DNA of 38,460 bases from Syntrophaceae bacterium UBA6112 (GTDB taxonomy: Bacteria; Desulfobacterota; Syntrophia; Syntrophales; UBA5619). The stretch lies in NCBI GenBank assembly GCA_002423465.1, contig DIWG01000059.1, positions 288 to 38,747 of the forward strand. The letters run 5' to 3'. Numbering within the stretch: the first letter of the stretch is position 1; each line of letters starts with the position of its first letter. Under the pieces are notes generated by a model that was not told the DNA's origin, searched no databases, and worked only from the letters and a program-made list of their open reading frames with translations. Positions 6,651-13,008 of the stretch are shown one piece after another. The position numbers and the translations under genes were made by a program.

Positions 6651-7778
6651 ATGCAGGAGCGCGTAGCGGAACCGGCGGGGCAGCGAAACGGCCAGGGGGG
6701 GCAGAAGGAACTGGAGGAACAGGTTCTCCGCACGGGTCTTTGCACGGGCTGCGGCGCCTGCGTTAACCTCTGTCCCTATCAGGCAATTTATCAGGACCGG
6801 ACGGTGCTCCTCCACCCTTGCGATCTGGCGCAAGGACGGTGTTACGACTTCTGCCCGCGGACGCCCACAGACCGGGATGCCCTGCGGCGCAACTTCCAGG
6901 AAGCAGCCGACTGCACGCCCGAACTGGGTGCCGTGAAAGGATTTTTCATCACCCGCGCGGCGGATGGCAATCTCCGTTGCCGGGCGCAGCACGGCGGGTC
7001 CGTGACCGCGCTCATGGCGCTTGCCCTCCGGGAGGGTCTCATCGACGCGGCCGTTCTCGTGGAAGAGGGGGAGGGACTCCTCCCCCGCAGCGTGACGGTT
7101 ACCGATCCGAACGAAGCCGGGGAAAGAGGAAGAAGCCGCCTTGTCGTCTCCCCGACTGTCGCGGAATTCAACCGGATCGTCCGGGGGGATGCTGCGAAGA
7201 TCGGCGTGGTGGCGACGCCCTGCCAGGCGATTGCCTTCGCCAAGATGCGAGCCCTGCCGCTGTCGGAATCAAACGCCGGGATCGAAAAACTGCGGCTCGT
7301 CGTCGGACTCTTCTGCGGTTGGGCTCTCTCCTGGCGGAAACTGGCCCCTCTGCTGAAGAAAAAAACGGATATTGCCCGGGTGATCGGAATGGATATCCCG
7401 CCCAGCCGGTATCATACCCTTGAAGTCTACACTTCCGGAGAAACCATTCGGGTCTCCCTCGACGAAATCGACCCCTGCGTCCGTGAGGCCTGCCGTTCCT
7501 GCGACGACATGACGGCTGAATTCAGCGACCTCTCCGTGGGGTCTGCAAGACTGCCGGAAGGATGGGAGACGGCGCGCGGCTGGAACCAGGTAATCGTTCG
7601 CACGAAACAGGGCATGGATCTCTTGGAGCTGGCACGCCGCCGCGGGGTTCTGGAATTCCGCGAGGCGCCGCCGGGAAATCTCGAGAAACTGAAGGCGGCC
7701 TCGCTGGGGAAGAAGAGGGCGGCGGAGAGGTTTTTCGGACGGGATGTTGCCGATGAGGAGACAACACAGGCGGGTTAA
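6651..7778 (+). CDS. FrhB/FdhB-type iron-sulfur flavoprotein (coenzyme F420 hydrogenase/dehydrogenase beta subunit family)
   Basis: A 375-residue protein. The N-terminus has a ferredoxin-like cluster, C-T-G-C-G-A-C-V-N-L-C-P, followed by C-D-L and G-R-C-Y-D-F-C-P, enough for one or two [4Fe-4S] centres. The rest is the FrhB domain. It includes the H-G-G-S-V-T-A-L segment, a C-Q-A-I-A-F motif, R-L-V-V-G-L-F-C-G-W, and the late C-R-S-C-D-D-M-T-A-E-F-S-D-L-S-V-G motif typical of these proteins. Family members bind FAD and pass electrons between ferredoxin-level centres and another carrier. In bacteria the carrier is often not F420. ATG 6651 is chosen over GTG 6633 because GGAGGGG at 6635-6641 is nine bases upstream of it. 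It is the first gene before iorA, which suggests it links the ferredoxin pool of that enzyme to another acceptor. The partner is inferred only from position. Confidence 0.85.
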   Translation: MQERVAEPAGQRNGQGGQKELEEQVLRTGLCTGCGACVNLCPYQAIYQDRTVLLHPCDLAQGRCYDFCPRTPTDRDALRRNFQEAADCTPELGAVKGFFITRAADGNLRCRAQHGGSVTALMALALREGLIDAAVLVEEGEGLLPRSVTVTDPNEAGERGRSRLVVSPTVAEFNRIVRGDAAKIGVVATPCQAIAFAKMRALPLSESNAGIEKLRLVVGLFCGWALSWRKLAPLLKKKTDIARVIGMDIPPSRYHTLEVYTSGETIRVSLDEIDPCVREACRSCDDMTAEFSDLSVGSARLPEGWETARGWNQVIVRTKQGMDLLELARRRGVLEFREAPPGNLEKLKAASLGKKRAAERFFGRDVADEETTQAG

Positions 7779-7791
7779 GCAGCGAATCGAA

Positions 7792-7821
7792 TTGGCGGTG
7801 AAAAACATCGTCTGCTATAAA
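7792..7821 (+). promoter_or_regulatory. Promoter candidate upstream of iorA
   Basis: TTGGCG at 7792-7797 and TATAAA at 7816-7821 with an 18-base spacer, in the 102-base gap before iorA. It could give iorAB separate expression from the FrhB-like gene. Confidence 0.45.
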
Positions 7822-7880
7822 AGAGATCCGAACCAATGAAATGGGCGCGGATGGGATAGCACGGCAAACGGAGGAACCGG

Positions 7881-9824
7881 ATGTCTTTGGATCGGGAACA
7901 GAAGGAAGGGGCCGAGCTTCTGCTGATGGGGAACGAGGCGATCGCCCGCGGCGCGCTTGAGGCCGGGGTGCGAGTCGCCGCCGGCTATCCCGGCACCCCT
8001 TCTTCGGAGATCATTGAGACACTCTCGCGCTTTTCGGAGGCGGGGAAACTCTATGTGGAATGGTCCACGAACGAAAAGGTGGCGATGGAGGTTGCCGCCG
8101 CGGCATCTTTCGCGGGGCTCCGGTCGCTTTGCGTGATGAAGCAGAACGGGGTCAACGTCGCCTCCGATTTTCTGCTCCACCTGACCGGGTCGGGCACCCG
8201 GGGCGGGATGGTGCTCGTCACCTGCGACGATCCCGGGGCTCTCTCCAGCGTGAACGAAGGGGAATCCCGCCATTTTGCGAGGCTGATGGAGATTCCGCTC
8301 CTCGAACCGTCGGACTTCCGGGAGGCGAAGGAGATGACCCGTTGGGCCTTCACCCTTTCGGAGGCGATCCGAAACGTCGTCATGGTTCGCAGTGTGACCC
8401 GGATGTCACACGCAAGCGGGAACGTCGTCCTCGGCGCGCTGCCGGAGATTGCCGGTAAGGCGGCGTTTTGTTGCGACGGGCCGGTTTCGGACCCCGATTG
8501 CGGACCGGTGATCAGTACCCCGGTCGTTGCCAAGCATCGCCTCCAGCAGGAGAAACTCCGGGGGGCGACCACCCTCTTCGAGGAGAGCCCTTTCAATGCC
8601 TATGAGGGACCGGAGGATCCGGAACTCCTGATCATCACCAGCAGCGTCTGCACCCTCTACAGCCGGGAAGCCCTATCGCTTCTTCGAGCGGAGGGGCGCA
8701 CGGGCATCCTCAAACTCGGGACGACCTGGCCCGTTCCGCCGGCGCTCCTTAAAAAGCGCCTCGCGTCGGCAAAAAAGGTGCTGATCGTCGAAGAGGTTCT
8801 CCCGTTCCTCGAAGACCAGGTCAAGATCCTTGCCGCGGAACAGGCGCATGAGATCGGGATCAAGGAATTTTACGGGAAGAACGACGGAACCCTGCCGATG
8901 GTCGGGGAGTTGAATCCGGATCTGGTGGCCGCTGCCGTGGGCCGGATCCTGGGGATCGACCCGCCCTCGGTTCCCGCGGAATACAGAGAGAAGCTCACGG
9001 CGCTCACCGCCCTCGTGCCGAAGCGTGAGCAGACCTTTTGCCCGGGCTGCCCGCACCGCGCCTCCTTCTGGGGGATCCGCGAGGCGTTGCAACGCGACCA
9101 TCGCGGCGGATTCGTCTGCGGGGACATCGGCTGCTATGCGATGGCATCCCTTTTCCCCGCAGCGGGATTTCACACCGCAAAAACGCTTCATTCGATGGGA
9201 TCGGGGACGGGCATCGCTTCCGGGTTCGGAAAACTGGGACCCTTCGGCATGGAACAGCCGGTGCTGGCCGTTTGCGGGGATTCGACCTTCTACCATGCGG
9301 CCATCCCCGCACTGATCAATGCCGTCCATCACCGCGCGGACATCACTTTCATCGCCCTCGACAACAGCGGGACCGCGATGACCGGATTCCAGTCCCACCC
9401 GGGGCTCGAGGTGAACGCCATGGGGGAGGCGGCCCCGATGGTCGATATCGCCGCCCTCTGCCGGGCAATTGGGGCGCCGGTTGTCGTCGGGGATCCGTTC
9501 GCGCTCACCGAAACCCGGGAGACGCTGAATCGCCTGTTGGAAGAGCCGGGAGTGAAGGTTCTCATCCTCAAGCAGTCCTGCGCCCTCTCTCCGGGGAAAA
9601 AAGGGAAGAAAACGTTCCTCGTTCGGGTGGATGAGACGCTCTGCCGTGGGGATGCCTGCGGTTGCAACCGTCTTTGCACCCGGATCTTCCGCTGTCCGGG
9701 GTTGCTCTGGAACCGGGACAGGAAGAAGGCCGAAATCGACGAGGTTATCTGCGCCGGTTGTGGATTCTGCGCCGGAATCTGTCCGGCCGGGGCGATCCGG
9801 AACGAGGAGGCGGCGAAGTCATGA
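7881..9824 (+). CDS. iorA: Indolepyruvate:ferredoxin oxidoreductase, alpha subunit
   Basis: A 647-residue thiamine diphosphate enzyme subunit that oxidatively decarboxylates aryl pyruvates (from Trp, Phe, Tyr) to aryl-acetyl-CoA and reduces ferredoxin; it may also run in the reductive direction. The N-terminal pyrimidine-binding half has G-Y-P-G-T-P-S-S-E near residue 35 and W-S-T-N-E-K-V-A-M-E. The pyrophosphate-binding half has C387-P-G-C-P-H-R, G-D-I-G-C-Y, and the TPP motif G466-D-S through D494-N495. The C-terminal 55 residues form a two-cluster ferredoxin domain (C-G-C-N-R-L-C then I-C-A-G-C-G-F-C-A-G-I-C-P), as in archaeal and syntroph IorA. GGAGG sits eight bases before ATG 7881. Its stop overlaps iorB by four bases, so the two subunits are coupled. 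The length is normal and all key residues are intact. Confidence 0.95.
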   Translation: MSLDREQKEGAELLLMGNEAIARGALEAGVRVAAGYPGTPSSEIIETLSRFSEAGKLYVEWSTNEKVAMEVAAAASFAGLRSLCVMKQNGVNVASDFLLHLTGSGTRGGMVLVTCDDPGALSSVNEGESRHFARLMEIPLLEPSDFREAKEMTRWAFTLSEAIRNVVMVRSVTRMSHASGNVVLGALPEIAGKAAFCCDGPVSDPDCGPVISTPVVAKHRLQQEKLRGATTLFEESPFNAYEGPEDPELLIITSSVCTLYSREALSLLRAEGRTGILKLGTTWPVPPALLKKRLASAKKVLIVEEVLPFLEDQVKILAAEQAHEIGIKEFYGKNDGTLPMVGELNPDLVAAAVGRILGIDPPSVPAEYREKLTALTALVPKREQTFCPGCPHRASFWGIREALQRDHRGGFVCGDIGCYAMASLFPAAGFHTAKTLHSMGSGTGIASGFGKLGPFGMEQPVLAVCGDSTFYHAAIPALINAVHHRADITFIALDNSGTAMTGFQSHPGLEVNAMGEAAPMVDIAALCRAIGAPVVVGDPFALTETRETLNRLLEEPGVKVLILKQSCALSPGKKGKKTFLVRVDETLCRGDACGCNRLCTRIFRCPGLLWNRDRKKAEIDEVICAGCGFCAGICPAGAIRNEEAAKS

Positions 9825-10435
9825 ACGGGCATTTGGTGAAAGATCCATACAACATCGTGATTACAGGGGTCGGGGGGCAGGGAAATGTGATGGCCTCCCG
9901 GGTGCTGTCGAACATGCTGGTCCGGAAGGGGTTCAAGGTGACAATCGGGGAAACCTTCGGGATGTCGCAGCGGGGCGGGTCGGTCATGAGCCACATCCGG
10001 GTCTCGCCGACCGCGGTCTGGAGCCCGCAGATTCCGAAAGGGACGGCGGATCTGATCGTAGCGCTCGAGCCGATCGAAGCCATCCGGGTCCTTGCGGATT
10101 ATGGGAACCCGACCGTCAAGATCCTGGTAAATCTGCGTGCGATCTATCCCGTCGGCGTGATTACCGGCGAGGACGAATATCCATCGACAACCGTGATTCG
10201 GGAAACGGTCATGGCTCTGGCGGCGCAGGCGCGCTTCCTGGATGCGACGGATGAGGCGATCCGCCTCGGCAATCCCATCCTGGGGAACATCGTCATGATC
10301 GGCGCCGTCGCGGGTATGAAAGTCCTCCCCATCGACCGGGAGCTCTTCGAGGCTGTGATCCGCGATGGGATGCCGGCTGCAAGGGTGGAAGCCAATCTCC
10401 GCGCCTTCGCGATCGGCGAGGCAAACGTGGCTTGA
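9821..10435 (+). CDS. iorB: Indolepyruvate:ferredoxin oxidoreductase, beta subunit
   Basis: A 204-residue gamma-domain subunit that completes the IOR heterodimer. It begins with N-I-V-I-T-G-V-G-G-Q-G-N, the glycine loop of the 2-oxoacid oxidoreductase gamma/beta domain. It continues with G-F-K-V-T-I-G-E-T-F-G-M-S-Q-R-G-G and S-H-I-R-V, the conserved segment near the active site. ATG 9821 overlaps the iorA stop as ATGA. The frame is open further upstream inside iorA, but those codons read the iorA ferredoxin domain out of frame and are not coding for this protein. No cofactor cysteines are expected here; the clusters are in IorA. Confidence 0.94.
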   Translation: MNGHLVKDPYNIVITGVGGQGNVMASRVLSNMLVRKGFKVTIGETFGMSQRGGSVMSHIRVSPTAVWSPQIPKGTADLIVALEPIEAIRVLADYGNPTVKILVNLRAIYPVGVITGEDEYPSTTVIRETVMALAAQARFLDATDEAIRLGNPILGNIVMIGAVAGMKVLPIDRELFEAVIRDGMPAARVEANLRAFAIGEANVA

Positions 10436-10477
10436 AAAACGGCGATTTCTAATTTTGGAACGGGAGATTAAACCCGC

Positions 10478-10575
10478 AAGCCCCGCCTTGCAGGCGGCGA
10501 TCAGAGGCTCAATCCATCACGGAAAGCTTTCTGACCGGGAAGCCCCGCCTTGTGGGAGAGTAGCTTCACAATTCT
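10478..10575 (+). repeat. Two AAGCCCCGCCTTG direct repeats; possible decayed IS200/IS605 right end
   Basis: The 159-base gap between iorB and the flavodiiron gene holds two identical 13-base copies (10478-10490 and 10540-10552). The first is followed by a small hairpin (CCGCC, TTGCA loop, GGCGG at 10483-10497). The second continues through GGGAGAGTAGCTTCAC, resembling the right-end hairpin and GTAG-TTCAC end of IS200/IS605-type tnpB elements with a broken stem. A reading frame across it gives D-R-E-A-P-P-C-G, reminiscent of the REAPP-type C-terminus of TnpB proteins. No transposase remains. The interpretation is by eye from memory of such ends. Confidence 0.35.
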
Positions 10576-10594
10576 GCGGGAATGAGGTGAGGGG

Positions 10595-11797
10595 ATGAAT
10601 GATACGTTCAAGGCCGTCCGCGTGACGGAGGATGTATGGTGGGTCGGTGCGATCGACTGGAATATAAGGGATTTTCACGGTTATCAGACGCGACGGGGGA
10701 GCACCTACAATGCCTATCTGATCCTGGCGGACACCGTCACGCTGATCGATACGGTGAAGGCCCCTTTCCGGGAGGAGATGATGGCCCGCATCGCCTCCGT
10801 CGTTGACCCCGGGAAGATCGAATATATTGTCTCGAATCACTCGGAGATGGACCACTCCGGATCTCTGCCCGAGGTGATCGCGGCGGTGAATCCGAAGAAG
10901 GTGTTCGCCTCTGTCGTTGGGGCCAAAACCCTCCGGGAGCTCTTCCCGATCAATCGGGAGATCACGGCCGTCAAGGACGGGGAAACGCTCAGCCTCGGCA
11001 ACCGCACCCTGACTTTCCTGGAAACCCGGATGCTCCACTGGCCCGACAGCATGTTTGCCTATCTGGGCGAAGAGCAACTCCTCTTCTCCCAGGACGCCTT
11101 CGGGATGCACTACGCATCCCTGGAACGGTTCGCCGACGAGTGCGATCCGGCGGTGCTGGCTTACGAGGCGGCGACCTACTACGCGAACATCATCCTGCCG
11201 TACTCGCCTCTGGTGCTGAAGCTCATCGAGAAGGTGACCGCCGCCGGGCTATCCTTCAAGATCATTGCCCCGGACCACGGGCCGATCTGGCGGAAGGAGA
11301 CCGGAGAGATTATCGGCCGCTATGCGAAATGGGCCGCGCAGAAGCCGGAGGCGAAGGCGGTCGTGGTCTATGCGACAATGTGGCACAGCACGGAAATGAT
11401 GGCCCGGGCGATCAGCGAGGGGCTTGCGGCGGGGGGACTGCACGTGAAGCTCATGTCGATGGACGAGGTGCACCGGAGCGATGTGATCTATGAACTCTTA
11501 TGTGCCGGAGCGCTCGTCGTCGGCTCATCGACCCTCAACAACCACCTGCTCCCGAATATAGCGGATATCCTGACCTATCTCAAGGGGTTGAAGCCGAAGA
11601 ACCTGATAGGCGCCGCCTTCGGATCCTACGGTTGGAGCGGGGAGGCTGTAAGGGAGATCGAGGAGATTCTGGCGGAAATGAAGGTCGAAAAGGCGGGAGA
11701 GGGGATCCGGGTGAAGAACGTACCGGACGGCGGGGTCCTTGCCCGCTGTTATGAACTCGGGAAAACGATGGCCGGACAGGTTCTGTCCCGCCGGTAG
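10595..11797 (+). CDS. Flavodiiron protein (FprA / ROO type A flavoprotein)
   Basis: A 400-residue cytoplasmic enzyme that reduces O2 to water (or NO to N2O) with electrons from rubredoxin. The N-terminal metallo-beta-lactamase-like domain carries the di-iron ligands: N-H-S-E-M-D-H-S-G near residues 83-91 (H-x-E-x-D-H), L-L-F-S-Q-D-A-F-G near 166, and a late histidine in A-P-D-H-G-P-I-W. From about residue 253 a flavodoxin domain follows: V-V-V-Y-A-T-M-W-H-S-T-E is the FMN phosphate loop and F-G-S-Y-G-W-S-G binds the ring. GAGGTGAGGGG precedes ATG 10595. The two-domain length is standard for a class A protein. Rubredoxin and rubrerythrin genes follow directly, forming an oxygen and peroxide defence set typical of anaerobes. 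The nearby ior genes may share the electron pool. Confidence 0.95.
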   Translation: MNDTFKAVRVTEDVWWVGAIDWNIRDFHGYQTRRGSTYNAYLILADTVTLIDTVKAPFREEMMARIASVVDPGKIEYIVSNHSEMDHSGSLPEVIAAVNPKKVFASVVGAKTLRELFPINREITAVKDGETLSLGNRTLTFLETRMLHWPDSMFAYLGEEQLLFSQDAFGMHYASLERFADECDPAVLAYEAATYYANIILPYSPLVLKLIEKVTAAGLSFKIIAPDHGPIWRKETGEIIGRYAKWAAQKPEAKAVVVYATMWHSTEMMARAISEGLAAGGLHVKLMSMDEVHRSDVIYELLCAGALVVGSSTLNNHLLPNIADILTYLKGLKPKNLIGAAFGSYGWSGEAVREIEEILAEMKVEKAGEGIRVKNVPDGGVLARCYELGKTMAGQVLSRR

Positions 11798-11858
11798 CGA
11801 AAGACCGGCGGGAGAATGCCCGCCGTAAAATCCATTTCAGCATGGGAAGGAGAAAATC

Positions 11859-12017
11859 ATGCCAAAGTACGTGTGCAACATCTGCGGTTATGTTTATGAT
11901 CCGGCGGTGGGAGACCCCGATGCGGGGGTGGCGGCCGGAACGCCTTTTGATAAGCTTCCCGAAGATTGGGTTTGCCCGGTCTGCGGCGCCACGAAGGATG
12001 AGTTCGCGCCGGAATAA
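11859..12017 (+). CDS. Rubredoxin
   Basis: A 52-residue one-iron electron carrier. The two C-x2-C-G knuckles are complete: C-N-I-C-G-Y at residues 6-11 and C-P-V-C-G-A near 39-44. Between them stand the conserved Y-D-P, G-D-P-D-x-G and P-E-D-W-V segments. The ATG at 11859 follows GGAAGGAG. It lies 61 bases after the flavodiiron gene and is its expected electron donor. Confidence 0.97.
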   Translation: MPKYVCNICGYVYDPAVGDPDAGVAAGTPFDKLPEDWVCPVCGATKDEFAPE

Positions 12018-12089
12018 AGGGAACAACGGTTTATCATAAGAAAACCTTAGAAAGTCTTTTCGCTTTGCGGGCGTTTGCCGGAGGGTGTT

Positions 12090-12584
12090 ATGGGGGGAAC
12101 GAGGGAAGCGTTGCAGCAGGCCTATACGGGTGAGGCCAAGGCGGCCCTGCGGTTGAAGGTGTTCGCGGAAAAGGCAGAGGAGGAAGGGTATCCGCAGATG
12201 GCCAAGCTCTTCCGGGTGATTGCCTGGTCAGAAGAGATCCACGGGGCAAGGGCGCTCCGGGTCCTGAAGGAGATCAAAACGACCGAGGAGAACCTCGCGG
12301 AGAGCTTCCAGGCAGAGAAGGGGGTTGCGGAGGTCGCTTACAGTCGATTTGTCAAGGAAGCCGAGGCGGAGGGAAATCGGGCCGCAGTTCTCCATTTCAG
12401 CCAGAGTCGGGATGTCGAGGAGACACACGCGAAACTCTATAAGGAGGCGATGAACCACCTCCTCGAGGAGCGAGAGACGACCTACCACGTCTGTCTGGTT
12501 TGCGGCTATATTGCCGACGGCATACCGCCGGAGATCTGCCCGGTCTGCGGCGCCGGGAGAGAAAAGTTCAAGACCTTCTCCTGA
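12090..12584 (+). CDS. Rubrerythrin family protein
   Basis: A 164-residue peroxidase of the ferritin-like di-iron class that reduces H2O2 with rubredoxin electrons. The four-helix bundle supplies E-A-K-A-A near residue 17, a W-S-E-E-I-H-G ligand motif near 50, an E-A-E-A-E-G segment, and a second D-V-E-E-T-H-A motif near 110. The C-terminal rubredoxin-like domain has C-L-V-C-G and C-P-V-C-G. ATG 12090 is chosen because GGAGG at 12080-12084 is well spaced from it. The frame is open to a TTG at 12075 that lies upstream of that site. It belongs with the flavodiiron protein and rubredoxin in the oxidative-stress set. Confidence 0.94.
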   Translation: MGGTREALQQAYTGEAKAALRLKVFAEKAEEEGYPQMAKLFRVIAWSEEIHGARALRVLKEIKTTEENLAESFQAEKGVAEVAYSRFVKEAEAEGNRAAVLHFSQSRDVEETHAKLYKEAMNHLLEERETTYHVCLVCGYIADGIPPEICPVCGAGREKFKTFS

Positions 12585-12606
12585 AAAATATGATCGGAGG
12601 ATCGCG

Positions 12607-13008
12607 ATGAGAGGCGTCCTGTTGCGCTGGCTGATATTGACAGCGGCCGTGCTGGCCGCATCCTGGCTTCTGGACGGAATCAGGGTGAGCGGCATTTTTC
12701 CGGCGATTCTGGCCGCGGCGCTGCTGGGAATCTTCAATGCGGTTCTGCGCCCACTATTGATCCTGCTGACGCTGCCCCTCAACATCCTGACCCTTGGGCT
12801 TTTCACATTTGTCATCAATGCGCTGCTGCTTTTACTCGTTTCCGCGGTCATTCCCGGCTTCGACGTTCTGGGATTCTGGACCGCCGTTGTCGGTGCATTG
12901 ATCATTGGTGTCACGAGCTGGCTGATCAACCGATTTATCGGGTCTACGGGCAGGGTGGAGACGGCGGATTACATCGATCTGAAACAGAGGCGGGGACGAT
13001 GGGAGTAA
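12607..13008 (+). CDS. Small integral membrane protein, phage holin 4 superfamily (YvlD-like)
   Basis: A 133-residue protein with four hydrophobic helices and a short polar C-terminal tail. The pattern G-I-F-N-A-V-L-R-P-L-L between helices 2 and 3 is the N-x3-R-P hallmark of the PF04020 family. It is followed by L-T-L-P-L-N-I-L-T-L-G-L-F-T-F-V-I-N. Despite the holin name these chromosomal members are not phage genes, and their role is unknown. GGAGG is located just before ATG 12607. The long open frame upstream of it lies inside rubrerythrin. The last ten bases overlap the mutS start, so it may be translated together with mutS. A functional link to mismatch repair is not implied. Confidence 0.85.
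   Translation: MRGVLLRWLILTAAVLAASWLLDGIRVSGIFPAILAAALLGIFNAVLRPLLILLTLPLNILTLGLFTFVINALLLLLVSAVIPGFDVLGFWTAVVGALIIGVTSWLINRFIGSTGRVETADYIDLKQRRGRWE

Noticed and set aside
12511..12607. Longer N-terminus for the holin-like protein
   Set aside because: The upstream residues are rich in R, S and P and overlap the rubrerythrin coding end. GGAGG and ATG 12607 mark the real start.
12607..13008. Prophage remnant based on the holin family name
   Set aside because: PF04020 members are common chromosomal membrane proteins, and no other phage gene is near.
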